Assembly: GCA_964415885.1 (NCBI GenBank)
Contig: CAYQCE010000005.1
Coordinates: 1-64,000, forward strand
From: CAYQCE01 sp964415885
GTDB lineage: Bacteria > Zixibacteria > MSB-5A5 > JAABVY01 > JAHJOQ01
Direction: 5' to 3'
Length of the DNA: 64,000 bases
The notes below the pieces were generated by a model. That model worked only from the letters and a program-made list of their open reading frames with translations. It did no database searches and was not told where the DNA came from. Positions 7,729-16,635 of the stretch are shown piece after piece (positions within the stretch are counted from its first letter, which is position 1; the number at the start of each line of letters is the position of its first letter). The position numbers and the translations under genes were made by a program.

Positions 7729-8982
7729 ATGGGTCAGACAATAGCTGAGAAGATTTTTTCCAGAAAAGCTGGTCGCGATGTGGTACCGGGCGAGATCGTC
7801 GAAATCGGACCGGATATCGCGATGTCGCATGACAATACGGCGGATATATCGAACACGTTCTACAATATAGGTGTGGAGAAGGTTGCAAAACCGGACATCC
7901 ACGTCATAGTGCTCGACCACTGCTCGCCGCCTGCAAACGAGAAGTATGCCGAAAACCACAAAGTGGTGCGTGATTTCGTACAGAAGCAGGGGATAGAAAA
8001 CTTCTTCGATGTCAACCGAGGGATATGTCACCAGGTATTGATCGAAGAGGGTTTCATTGTCCCGGGCACAGTCTGCGTCGGGTCCGATTCGCACACGACT
8101 CACTACGGCTCGCTGGGCGCATTCGGATGCGGTATCGGACGATCCGAGATGGCGGTGGTTTTTGCCACTGGTCAGCTCTGGCTGCGTTGTCCGGAGACGA
8201 TCAAAATGACAATCAACGGCGAGTTCCAGCCGGGCATAACGACGAAAGACCTTACTCTCCACATCATCGGCACTATCAAGGCCGATGGTGCGCTTTACAA
8301 GTGCGTGGAGTTCCACGGCGACGCTCTCGAGAGAATGACGTTCGATTCGCGTATGGTCTTCTCGAACATGTCAGTGGAGATGGGCGCCAAGGCCGGTATC
8401 GTTCCTCCGGACGAGAAGACCGAAGCATACCTCAAGGGCCGGGCGAAGAAGGAATACGAGATGGTCCTGCCCGATAGCGACGCCGAATATGAGCAGGAAC
8501 TCACTTTCGATATCTCAGAGCTCGAGCCGCAGGTGGCCTGCCCGCACACGGTCGATAACGTCAAACCCGTAAGCGAAATTAAGGGCACGAAGATCAACAT
8601 GGCATTCCTCGGAACCTGCTGCAATGCGCGCCTCGAGGATCTGCATGCTGCCGCAGAGATCGTAAAGGGCAGGAAGATTGCGAAGAGTGTCCGTTTTCAG
8701 ATTACACCGTCATCCCAGCTCGTGTACAGGGAGGCGATGAAGGACGGCACGCTCGAGACCCTGATGGATGCCGGGGCGTACGTTACCAACTCCAACTGTG
8801 GCCCGTGTCTTGGGGCGCATATGGGTGTGCCGGCCCCTGACGAAGTCGTGATCTCGACAGCTAACCGCAACTTCAAGGGCAGAATGGGCTCGAAAAAGTC
8901 TTTCGTCTACCTTGCGTCACCCGCAACAGTGGCAGCTGCCGCTCTGGCAGGCGAAATCATCGATTTCAGGGATGCGCTTTAG
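7729..8982 (+). CDS. leuC: 3-isopropylmalate dehydratase / homoaconitase-type large subunit (aconitase family)
   Basis: Fe-S hydro-lyase large subunit of 417 aa, the length of the short LeuC/HacA subgroup rather than the 465-aa proteobacterial LeuC. Visible motifs: DHCSPP near 63, VGSDSHTTHYG near 117-127 (active-site loop), and cluster cysteines C297 (LGTCCNAR), C357 and C360 (NCGPCLGAH). The first cluster motif is normally S/T-C-T-N; here the T is a second cysteine (C298). The partner small subunit (LeuD/HacB swivel domain) is not in this window, so the true substrate (isopropylmalate, homoaconitate, citramalate-derived or aconitate) is open. AAAGGAG precedes the ATG. Confidence 0.8.
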   Translation: MGQTIAEKIFSRKAGRDVVPGEIVEIGPDIAMSHDNTADISNTFYNIGVEKVAKPDIHVIVLDHCSPPANEKYAENHKVVRDFVQKQGIENFFDVNRGICHQVLIEEGFIVPGTVCVGSDSHTTHYGSLGAFGCGIGRSEMAVVFATGQLWLRCPETIKMTINGEFQPGITTKDLTLHIIGTIKADGALYKCVEFHGDALERMTFDSRMVFSNMSVEMGAKAGIVPPDEKTEAYLKGRAKKEYEMVLPDSDAEYEQELTFDISELEPQVACPHTVDNVKPVSEIKGTKINMAFLGTCCNARLEDLHAAAEIVKGRKIAKSVRFQITPSSQLVYREAMKDGTLETLMDAGAYVTNSNCGPCLGAHMGVPAPDEVVISTANRNFKGRMGSKKSFVYLASPATVAAAALAGEIIDFRDAL

Positions 8983-9120
8983 AGCGAAGCGGGTGTAGGA
9001 TACCGAGTACCCCACCCAAAGCCGCTGGCGGCGGATGGGAATACGTATGTCGCAGATTCACCCGGCGGCTCCGCCTCGCCTCTATGTGAGCTACAGAGCT
9101 TACAAATACCCCCATTTGTC

Positions 9121-9148
9121 AAAGGTAATCCGACAAAGGTAATCCGAC
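9121..9148. repeat. Perfect 14-bp tandem duplication
   Basis: AAAGGTAATCCGAC occurs twice head to tail (9121-9134, 9135-9148) between two convergent genes, directly before the A-tract of the terminator. A replication-slippage origin is likely; no function is evident. Confidence 0.8.
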
Positions 9149-9150
9149 AA

Positions 9151-9182
9151 AAAAGAGAGAGCCTGCGTAACGCAGGCTCTCT
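9151..9182 (-). terminator. Strong intrinsic terminator of the dockerin protein gene
   Basis: Perfect 12-bp stem (9156-9167 with 9171-9182) and a 3-nt loop. On the minus strand it is followed immediately by CTTTTTT. It serves the large minus-strand gene and may also stop plus-strand transcription. Confidence 0.9.
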
Positions 9183-9217
9183 GTAGTATCTGCTCTACTC
9201 GCTAAGAGCAGTTCAGG

Positions 9218-12200
9218 CTATTCACCGACTGTTTCGTAGCACGGTGTGTCGCCGCCCTGGAAGACGTAGCCAATCATGTAGACAACGTCATCCACGTCTA
9301 CGCTGTGCGAGCAGTTAACGTCAGATATCATGAGCTGGCCGAATACATCGCCGCCCTGGAAGATGATACCGATCATGGCAACAACGTCGTCGACGTCATG
9401 AGCGCCGTCGATGTTAGCGTCACCAGGCAGTACAACCTGATCCGGAGGCAGGATCCAGCGCTTGCCGCCGGAAGCTGACGACTTACCGATGAGTTCGACG
9501 CGACCCTGCGCATCAAACGTGCTGGCATCGGAGAATTCGCCGACAACCGCGAACGGCAGCTTGACTGTGTCGATCGGAGCTCCCCAGACCTCCAGGAATG
9601 GAGCAAGCGAGAACTCGACCTCAACAGCGTCGCCGCTGAAGGCCGGATGTGTGGTTGTGCCGACGATAGTACCGGCAACGCCCTCGATCGTAACGGCAGC
9701 CACGTCAGCGGCCGTGTACGGAGCGTTGAAGTTACCAACGTAGGCAGTACCGGTCATGGCATCAAAGGCGTACTTGTAGTAGATGTACATAAGCTCGGGA
9801 AGGAGCTTGGCCTTCGAGTCACCGCCGGTAACGGTCAGGGTGACCGGAACCTCATCCGTATTCTTGGCATTGTGTGTGATCACGATATCAGCATTGTACG
9901 TATCGTTAATCAGGCCGGTAGCATCCCAGAGGACGTCAACAGCGTTGGTCACGCCGCCAGGTGTCGAACCCGAACCCGGAGTAACGTTGAGCCAACTGGT
10001 CAGCGGATCGGCCATATCGATGGTCGTGCTGCCGGAGATATCGTGAGGCGGGCTGCCCCAGTCGTCGCCGGAAATCGTGTAGTTAATCGTCAGAGGACCG
10101 GAGAGACCGGCATCAAACGACAGTGTAATCGCTGCAAACGCGGCTTCAGAGCTATACACATTACCGTAGCTACCGTTGTGGTCGAACCAGGTAACCGTAA
10201 CGCCGTCACCGGTGGTGCCGTCGTACTCGAGATACTTGGTCGGTGTGACCTCGAAGTTCGTCGAGTTAACGACGTTTACTCCGGCCGGGAAGGTAATTGT
10301 GCACTCATCCAGCCACTCGGCATCGCTACTGGCATTCTGCAGGATGAAGTCAATGTCCATCGTTGCACCCGGCGAGTAGTCGCCAAGAGCAGCAATGAAA
10401 GCGCCGTCGATCTCTCTCGGCGGAGCATACGATACATCAAGATCCCACTGGAGGATGCCGCCGCCAACGTTTTCGATCTCGAGCACGTCGCCGCCGTTGT
10501 CACCAACGTTGACGGTGCCGAAGTCGAACGAAGTCGGATCGAAGGACAGTGACGGTCCGAGCTCGATCGTGAGATCGAAGTCCGGAATGCACTGCGGGCT
10601 CGGCCAGGTATCTACCATGATATAGTAGGTGCCCGGATCGAGTACGATTTCGATGACCTTGAGAGTTGTGCCGGAAGATCCAGTCACAAAGTCGAGACAC
10701 GGATCGCCGAGCGGGCAGGCATCACCGATCCCGATACCTGTCCACGAGGTACCCTTCGGATCGAGAGTGATGACTGCGGCCAGCGGATCGGTGACGTCGA
10801 GCTGATAGATTATGTCGTCGCCGCCATCGTAGTAACCGAGGCAGGTGTTCTCATAATCATCCACACGGGTACAGGTCTTCTGGGCGATATCCGCATACGG
10901 AAGATCGGCCGGAAGCTTGACTATCACAGGATCGGAACAGTCGTTACCAGGACCAGCTTCTTCCGCTTCTCTGATGTTCAGAGTGAAGTCGACGCAGTCA
11001 GGCGCCGGCCAGGTATCGATCATGATGTAGTAAGTACCCGGATCGAGTGTTACGCTGTAGAAGCCGTACTCGGTAGTCGAGTAACCGGCAGTGGCGGAAT
11101 AGAGACAGGTCGTCGGATCCGGAGGACAGGCGTCATCCAGAAGAATTCCGGAGTAGGTCTGATCCGGATCGAGGAGGATATCCACATCGGTCGTAGCAGT
11201 AACGACCAGTTCGTAGATGATGTCCTCACCACCGTCGTAGTACGGACCAAGACAGGTGGTACCGGCGCCATAAACATCGACCTTGCCACAGGTTGTGTTG
11301 ACGTCGGTGTAATCGACGTCGGCCGGGATGTTCACAGTCACAGGATCATCACAGGAGCCGCCCGGAGGAATCGGGGCGCTCTCGGCAATGCTGAAGTTAA
11401 ATGCGAACGGCGACTCTATCGGATTAACGTCGGCATCGCCTATGAAGACCGGATAGTAGTATGTGGCCGGTCCGGGCAGACGGTTGAAGTATGTGATCGG
11501 CTGGGTCGACGGAGCCGGCGGGCAGGCTACCCACTCATTCTCGGAATAGAGAATGTAGTTCGGGCAATCGGCCGGGCACTCATCGTACAGGACCACACCG
11601 AGACTCTCAAGATTCTCGACTATCGGGACGTTGCAATAGTCAAACACAACGTCGGCATTGGCATACGGGTTATCGAAGTAATACCATACGGCATTCCAGT
11701 CGAGGACACCCGGACAGTCGACAGTAGCGCCGGCAGTCGTACCGGTAACATCGTCACCATCAACCATTTCAAGAGCGCCTGTGCACTCGTCGTTCGGTCC
11801 GGCAACCGGACACGGATCGTCGGTGCAGTTCAGCGCGGCGTTCCAGTCGCCGCCGAGAGCATCACAGTCGATTTCGGTGACGTCATCGCAATCCGGAGCG
11901 GTCGGGTCGCCATAGCAGCAGCGTCCGATCGGCAGCGGATCATCATTAACGTCGATGCCGTCGAAGGAACCCTGCGCGCCATCATAGCCATCATATACAA
12001 AAGCGAGCTGAATGGTGTCGCCTATGTAAGCTGAAAGGCCTATTGTCTTCTCGTACCAGACCCAGCTGTCGAATACGCCTTCAGACTGCTCGGTCCAGAG
12101 ATCGGTCCAGGTGGAACCGCCATCATCCGAAACCTTGACAATCAGGTCGTAGTTATCATAAGGATCGACACCCCAGTAGTACGACATCTGCCAGGCGAAT

Positions 12201-12640
12201 TCGAGCTTGACATCGCTCGTGGCAGTCGCAAGATCCAGATCCGGAGTGATCATCCACTCGTTCTGGACATCGGTATAGGTGTCGTCGTACAGACAGGTAG
12301 CGTAATAGGAACCCTCGAACGGATTGTAGGTATCCACGCCCCAGGTCTCTACGGGATTGAACTGGTCGAGAGTCCATCCGGTCGGGGGCATGACTCCACC
12401 TTCAAAGCCCTCAGAGAGATACTGATCTCTGAAGGTGAAGCTGGTCTGGACATCATACTGGAACGGGTTTTCCCTTGCATCCGGCTGAGCGATGATGGTC
12501 TCAGATTTTGACTTCGTCTGTGTGAGCTTGAACGCGATATCATCCGGATTTGGGATGACCTCGGCGATTGTCAACGCGGTCAGACCGGTCAGGAATGCCA
12601 ACACAACAAGTGCCTGCAAAACCTTCTTAGTTTTTGACAT
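9218..12640 (-). CDS. Large secreted multidomain protein with dockerin-type C-terminus
   Basis: 1140-aa exported protein. It has an N-terminal signal peptide (hydrophobic segment about 6-27), a MAM/choice-of-anchor-J-like domain (FEGGVMPPTGW at about 78), then a cysteine-rich segment (RCCYGDPTAPDC). Two PPC-like beta domains share GEDIIYEL/GDDIIYQL and DPGTYYIM-IDTWP/VDTWP signatures. Next come an ASPM/Hydin-like beta domain (SFDFGTVNVGD) and a cohesin-like region. The C-terminus has two dockerin-type EF-hand repeats, GDANIDGAHDVDDVV and SDVNCSHSVDVDDVV, each followed by an I-F/V-FQGGD motif. Such dockerins in FCB bacteria are probably surface-anchoring or sorting modules, not proof of a cellulosome. 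GGAGGGAG precedes the ATG. The ligand is unknown. Confidence 0.75.
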   Translation of the reverse strand: MSKTKKVLQALVVLAFLTGLTALTIAEVIPNPDDIAFKLTQTKSKSETIIAQPDARENPFQYDVQTSFTFRDQYLSEGFEGGVMPPTGWTLDQFNPVETWGVDTYNPFEGSYYATCLYDDTYTDVQNEWMITPDLDLATATSDVKLEFAWQMSYYWGVDPYDNYDLIVKVSDDGGSTWTDLWTEQSEGVFDSWVWYEKTIGLSAYIGDTIQLAFVYDGYDGAQGSFDGIDVNDDPLPIGRCCYGDPTAPDCDDVTEIDCDALGGDWNAALNCTDDPCPVAGPNDECTGALEMVDGDDVTGTTAGATVDCPGVLDWNAVWYYFDNPYANADVVFDYCNVPIVENLESLGVVLYDECPADCPNYILYSENEWVACPPAPSTQPITYFNRLPGPATYYYPVFIGDADVNPIESPFAFNFSIAESAPIPPGGSCDDPVTVNIPADVDYTDVNTTCGKVDVYGAGTTCLGPYYDGGEDIIYELVVTATTDVDILLDPDQTYSGILLDDACPPDPTTCLYSATAGYSTTEYGFYSVTLDPGTYYIMIDTWPAPDCVDFTLNIREAEEAGPGNDCSDPVIVKLPADLPYADIAQKTCTRVDDYENTCLGYYDGGDDIIYQLDVTDPLAAVITLDPKGTSWTGIGIGDACPLGDPCLDFVTGSSGTTLKVIEIVLDPGTYYIMVDTWPSPQCIPDFDLTIELGPSLSFDPTSFDFGTVNVGDNGGDVLEIENVGGGILQWDLDVSYAPPREIDGAFIAALGDYSPGATMDIDFILQNASSDAEWLDECTITFPAGVNVVNSTNFEVTPTKYLEYDGTTGDGVTVTWFDHNGSYGNVYSSEAAFAAITLSFDAGLSGPLTINYTISGDDWGSPPHDISGSTTIDMADPLTSWLNVTPGSGSTPGGVTNAVDVLWDATGLINDTYNADIVITHNAKNTDEVPVTLTVTGGDSKAKLLPELMYIYYKYAFDAMTGTAYVGNFNAPYTAADVAAVTIEGVAGTIVGTTTHPAFSGDAVEVEFSLAPFLEVWGAPIDTVKLPFAVVGEFSDASTFDAQGRVELIGKSSASGGKRWILPPDQVVLPGDANIDGAHDVDDVVAMIGIIFQGGDVFGQLMISDVNCSHSVDVDDVVYMIGYVFQGGDTPCYETVGE

Positions 12641-13479
12641 TTACTCTCCCTCCGTTGCAGGTAATTCAGTAAACTCTAAAATCGAGTATGTTTCCGGCGT
12701 CGTTACCCCCCACGAGTTTGCGCCGCATGTGGAATCAGAAGTTAGCTTCACATCCCTCCTTCCCGAACACTGATGTTCGATTGACTGCATTTAGTTGCCT
12801 CAGAAATTGGTAAACTTCAAACTTTGATACAAAAACACAGTTTTGCAAAAATTTTAGTTAGAGAATGATAGGAACTTCAGACTTGAGAAAGTTCGTCTGT
12901 AATCAGTAATAACAAAAGTGTCTTAGACTTGACGCAACACTAAGATTAATAATACATTCCACGCTCAGTTTGTCAAGGGAATTATTGAATCTGACTGCAC
13001 AATCTGAGAATCTTCGTAAGAGCTAAAAGCGACTTGGAGGATCACTCAAGTCCCTGTAGTTTATAGAAGTCGAGCCTGCAAAACCGAACAGGGACTTCAT
13101 CGGTCCAAGGTGGCGCGCGATGCGAGGTTTGTCCAGTTAGGCACAAAAACAATTGCTGCATATCCTGATCCCGATGAGAATCGAGGCTGTGATATGACGT
13201 TTTTCCGTTCACGCCAAGTGTGTTTAAGCGAGTTACGAGCGGTCAGTCAAAACTCGCCTTCGGCGAGCATGAACAGACCGAACCATTCCACCCACAGATG
13301 GGACAGCTTCCTGCTCCTTTCTGAAACTCGGCCACTTTAACGAAACAACGGCCGCCGAGTCTGCATTATTGAACGTAGAACATACAGAGACAAGGTGCTC
13401 TATTAAAGCGCTAATGGGCGGTCGAATATGCCACGATACTAACTGTATGGAGTGGCGGTGAAGATGTTCAACACCGTTC
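12641..13479. other. Noncoding stretch between divergent genes
   Basis: About 840 bp without a supportable gene. It holds the leader and promoter of the minus-strand dockerin gene. It also has a 9-bp inverted repeat AAGTCCCTG/CAGGGACTT (13048-13056, 13089-13097) and a small hairpin CTCGCC-TTC-GGCGAG (13253-13267) that would fold as a cUUCGg tetraloop stem. These could belong to an untranslated RNA or be relics; no promoter was matched to them. Confidence 0.5.
12949..12976 (-). promoter_or_regulatory. Candidate promoter of the dockerin protein gene, implying a ~300-nt leader
   Basis: On the minus strand TTGACA (12976-12971), 16-nt spacer, TATTAT (12954-12949). This is the best promoter match upstream of the gene at 12640. 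If used, the 5' leader is about 300 nt, AT-rich and free of ORFs, long enough for post-transcriptional control. Confidence 0.55.
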
Positions 13480-13507
13480 TTGACAATCTGGAATTACGTA
13501 TTATATA
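13480..13507 (+). promoter_or_regulatory. Sigma-70-type promoter for the ornithine aminotransferase gene
   Basis: TTGACA (13480-13485), 16-nt spacer, TATATA (13502-13507). It lies about 40 nt upstream of the ATG chosen at 13549, which argues against the in-frame TTG at 13480 being a start codon. Confidence 0.7.
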
Positions 13508-13548
13508 GCCGCTCGGATAACAACGCGAACGGCAAAGGAGATGACAAT

Positions 13549-14868
13549 ATGGCGGATGCAGCTAAGACAAAAACGACTGTTGGCGCCGGTACCGGTTCGG
13601 TCGGTTTTACGAACCTCACAGACAACGAGGTTTACGAAATTGAGGGACTGTTCGGCGCTCACCATTACAGTCGAATGAAGGCCGTGATTCGCAAGACCGA
13701 GGGATGTTGGCTCTACACTCAGGATGGCACCAAAATCCTCGATTGCCTGGCGGCATATTCCGCAGCCAATCCGGGGCATCATCATCCGAAAATCGTGGGG
13801 GCACTCAAGAACGCCCTCGACCGTGGATTCGGATCGGTGATTTCGAACGTCATATATACTGACACCCTCGCGACATTTTTGAAGAAAACCGCCAATCTCC
13901 TTCCGCAGCTCGGACCGAGATTCGGGGATAACGGCAACAAGGTTCTTCCGAAAAACGGCGGAGTGGAATCGGTCGAAACCGCTATCAAAATGGCGCGCTA
14001 CTACGGTTACATTCAGAAGGGAATTCCGGACGGCCAGCAGGAGATCATCGTCTTTAACAACAATTTCCACGGACGGATGATTACGGTCGTTTCATTCTCT
14101 TCCTCCGATCACTACAAGCAGGGATTTGGACCTCTTACTCCGGGTTTCGCAACGGCGGATTTTGGCGATCTCGATATGGTCGAGGCGCTCATCAACAAGA
14201 ATACCTGCGGAGTTCTCGTCGAGCCGATGCAGGGTGAAGGCGGAATGTATCAGCCGCCGAAGGGATTCATGTCGGGTCTTCGTGAACTTTGCGATCAGCA
14301 CGACATGCTCCTCCTGGCAGACGAGATTCAGGTCGGACTCGGCAGAACCGGCAAGATGTTCTGTTTCGAGCACGAAGGCGTGATTCCGGATGTCGTTATT
14401 CTCGGCAAGGCAATCTCCGGCGGACTGGTTCCTCTTTCGGTTATGTGCACAAACCGGAGGCTTATGGACCTCGCGTTCCGTCCCGGATCGGATGGCTCCA
14501 CTTACGGTGGATATCCGCTTGCCTGTGTCGCCGGAAACGCGGCGCTCGATGTCATGCAGGAAGAGAATCTCGTACAGAGATCGGCGACTAACGGAGCGAT
14601 TCTGATGGAGAGAATCTGCGACATCGCGGATCGCTCGCCGTACGTCAAGGAAGTACGTGGTCAGGGCCTGTTCATCGGCATCGAGGTCAAGAGCGGCGAT
14701 GCCACCAAGTTCTGCACGCGACTCCTCGATCTTGGAATGCTCGCGAACGACAGCCATCATCACACGATACGTATCAGCCCGCCGCTCATTGTCGGCGACG
14801 AGGAGATGAACTATATCTGCGAGAGACTCGAACGGGTCCTTGTGGATGAATTCCGCAGACCGGTGTGA
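13549..14868 (+). CDS. rocD: Ornithine aminotransferase-like class III PLP aminotransferase
   Basis: 439-aa fold-type I, class III transaminase. It probably moves the delta-amino group of ornithine to 2-oxoglutarate, giving glutamate semialdehyde. Features: FHGR at 173-176, VEPMQGEGG near 224-232, the PLP-contacting DEIQ at 258-261 and Schiff-base lysine K287 (ILGKAISGG). The wording of these motifs is closest to ornithine transaminases, though acetylornithine or other omega-aminotransferases are alternatives. The start is ATG 13549, 8 nt after AAAGGAG; the open frame extends 69 nt upstream into the promoter. Its product is the substrate of the P5C dehydrogenase at the window's left end, so the two may form an ornithine-to-glutamate route. 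Confidence 0.82.
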   Translation: MADAAKTKTTVGAGTGSVGFTNLTDNEVYEIEGLFGAHHYSRMKAVIRKTEGCWLYTQDGTKILDCLAAYSAANPGHHHPKIVGALKNALDRGFGSVISNVIYTDTLATFLKKTANLLPQLGPRFGDNGNKVLPKNGGVESVETAIKMARYYGYIQKGIPDGQQEIIVFNNNFHGRMITVVSFSSSDHYKQGFGPLTPGFATADFGDLDMVEALINKNTCGVLVEPMQGEGGMYQPPKGFMSGLRELCDQHDMLLLADEIQVGLGRTGKMFCFEHEGVIPDVVILGKAISGGLVPLSVMCTNRRLMDLAFRPGSDGSTYGGYPLACVAGNAALDVMQEENLVQRSATNGAILMERICDIADRSPYVKEVRGQGLFIGIEVKSGDATKFCTRLLDLGMLANDSHHHTIRISPPLIVGDEEMNYICERLERVLVDEFRRPV

Positions 14869-14900
14869 TTATGTTCCGGATTCGAATCAGATAGCAAACT

Positions 14901-14933
14901 AAGCCCGTCTCGTTTGAGGCGGGCTTTTCTTTT
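14901..14933 (+). terminator. Intrinsic terminator of rocD
   Basis: 11-bp stem (14901-14911 with 14916-14926, one G-U pair), GTTT loop, and a TTCTTTT tail on the plus strand. Confidence 0.85.
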
Positions 14934-14992
14934 GTCACATCCTGGAATCGAGACTGAATTAGTCGTGGCATCCTGGTGACTCCCCAAACGGC

Positions 14993-15021
14993 TTGCCATG
15001 TTCTTCATTTGACCTTATATC
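14993..15021 (+). promoter_or_regulatory. Possible promoter of the carboxypeptidase gene
   Basis: TTGCCA (14993-14998), 17-nt spacer, TATATC (15016-15021), 35 nt upstream of the ATG. The match is acceptable but not strong. Confidence 0.4.
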
Positions 15022-15055
15022 TATCAGACAAACTTGGAATACAAAGGAGTGAATT

Positions 15056-16570
15056 ATGAGCAAATCGCCCAAAGAGGCCTATGACCAACTCGTTGCGAAA
15101 CTGAGGGAACTGCACACACTCGCTTCATGCGAGGCGCTTCTCTATTGGGACGAGCGCACCTATATGCCGCGAGGCGGAGCGGAGGCCCGCTCGAATCAGG
15201 TGGCGCTGCTCTCCGGGATGCTGCACGAGCAGTTCACCTCGCCGGAAGTCGGCGAGTTATTAGAGGCTGTTGAGGGAAGCGAGCTGGTCTCGGATCAGAA
15301 TTCGGACGAGGCCGCGGTGATTCGCGAGGAGAGGCGCGACTACAACAAGGCGACCAAGCTTCCAAAAAAGCTCGTGTCGGAGGTGGCGCGTGTAACTTCG
15401 CTCGCGCAGGGTGTCTGGGCGGAAGCCCGTGAGAAGAAGGATTTCTCGATTTTTCTGCCAAAGCTCAAAGAGGTCATCGATCTCAAGTTCAAGGTTGCCG
15501 AGGCCTATGGATACGACAACGAACCATACGATGCTCTTGTCGACGACTATGAGCCCGAGATGACATCCGCCGAAATCGAGAAAGTGTTCAGCAATCTTCG
15601 TGATGAGCTCGTGCCGCTCGTGAAAGAGATCGCGGAGTCATCGAAGAAGCCGAACATGTCTGTAGTCAGGAACGATTTTCCGGCCAACCTGCAGGAGAAA
15701 TTCGGTCAGGAGGCATCCGCCGCTATCGGATTCAATTATGGGGAAGGTCGTCTGGATGTCACGACTCATCCGTTCTGCTCCGGAATCGCTCCCGGTGATG
15801 TTCGAATAACGACCCGGTATGATCCGAAATTCTTCAATCAGGCATTCTTCGGCATTCTGCATGAATCCGGCCACGGTATCTATGAACAGGGGCTGCCGAA
15901 GGACAAGTTCGGTACCCCGCTGGCGGAATCGGTTTCTCTCGGTATTCACGAATCCCAGTCGAGGATGTGGGAGAATCTTGTGGGACGGAGCAAGCCGTTC
16001 TGGAAACACTTTTATCCGAAGGCACTGGAGACGTTCGATTCGCTTAAAGGCATCAACTTCGAAGACTTCTACTTCGCGATCAACAACGTCGAGCCATCGT
16101 TCATTCGAGTCGAGGCGGATGAGGTGACCTACAACCTCCATATCCTGCTCCGTTTCGAGATCGAGCGGGATCTCTTCCAGGGCAAAATAAAGACGGAGGA
16201 CCTGCCGCAGGTCTGGAACGACAAGTTCAACGACTACTTCGGCATCACTCCTCCGAATGATGCTGAGGGTTGCATGCAGGATATCCACTGGAGCGCGGGA
16301 CTGTTCGGATACTTCGCGACTTATGCTCTCGGAAATCTGTACGCGTCGCAGTTCTTCGCAAAGGCGAAGGAAGAGATGCCCGATCTCGACACGCAGTTCG
16401 AGAAAGGTGACTATGCGAATCTGAAGAAGTGGCTGAACGAGAATATCCACTCATGCGGCAAGAAATACAAAGCGGGCGAGCTGGTTGAAAAGGTGACCGG
16501 GAAGCCTCTGAGTCATAAGCCGATGATGGACTACCTGCGCAGTAAGTTCGGAGAACTTTACGGCCTGTAA
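15056..16570 (+). CDS. Metallocarboxypeptidase, family M32 (carboxypeptidase Taq type)
   Basis: Cytoplasmic zinc carboxypeptidase that releases C-terminal amino acids. The 504-aa length is typical of M32. Family marks: HPFCSG (238-243), the zinc-binding HEXXH as HESGH (269-273) followed by GIYEQGLP, and the third-ligand segment SLGIHESQSRMWEN (the Glu about 30 residues after HEXXH). AAAGGAG precedes the ATG. It is monocistronic, flanked by its own terminator. It probably serves peptide turnover. Confidence 0.93.
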   Translation: MSKSPKEAYDQLVAKLRELHTLASCEALLYWDERTYMPRGGAEARSNQVALLSGMLHEQFTSPEVGELLEAVEGSELVSDQNSDEAAVIREERRDYNKATKLPKKLVSEVARVTSLAQGVWAEAREKKDFSIFLPKLKEVIDLKFKVAEAYGYDNEPYDALVDDYEPEMTSAEIEKVFSNLRDELVPLVKEIAESSKKPNMSVVRNDFPANLQEKFGQEASAAIGFNYGEGRLDVTTHPFCSGIAPGDVRITTRYDPKFFNQAFFGILHESGHGIYEQGLPKDKFGTPLAESVSLGIHESQSRMWENLVGRSKPFWKHFYPKALETFDSLKGINFEDFYFAINNVEPSFIRVEADEVTYNLHILLRFEIERDLFQGKIKTEDLPQVWNDKFNDYFGITPPNDAEGCMQDIHWSAGLFGYFATYALGNLYASQFFAKAKEEMPDLDTQFEKGDYANLKKWLNENIHSCGKKYKAGELVEKVTGKPLSHKPMMDYLRSKFGELYGL

Positions 16571-16596
16571 ACGAACTCAATTTCATTCTGCCATAA

Positions 16597-16635
16597 AAAA
16601 TGGCCCGTCCGGGGGGTTCCGACGGGCCATTTTCA
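16597..16635 (+). terminator. Intrinsic terminator after the M32 carboxypeptidase
   Basis: AAAATGGCCCGTC (16597-16609) pairs perfectly with GACGGGCCATTTT (16621-16633) across an 11-nt loop. The A/T flanks mean it could act in both directions. Confidence 0.85.

Noticed and set aside
7657..8316. 219-codon minus-strand open frame
   Set aside because: Opposite the aconitase-family gene and across its promoter; no homology features.
9647..10552. 301-codon plus-strand open frame inside the dockerin gene
   Set aside because: Antisense to a gene with clear domains; no Shine-Dalgarno and no recognisable fold.
13480..13548. TTG start for the ornithine aminotransferase
   Set aside because: The TTG is the first base triplet of the -35 hexamer TTGACA; the ATG at 13549 has a good Shine-Dalgarno.
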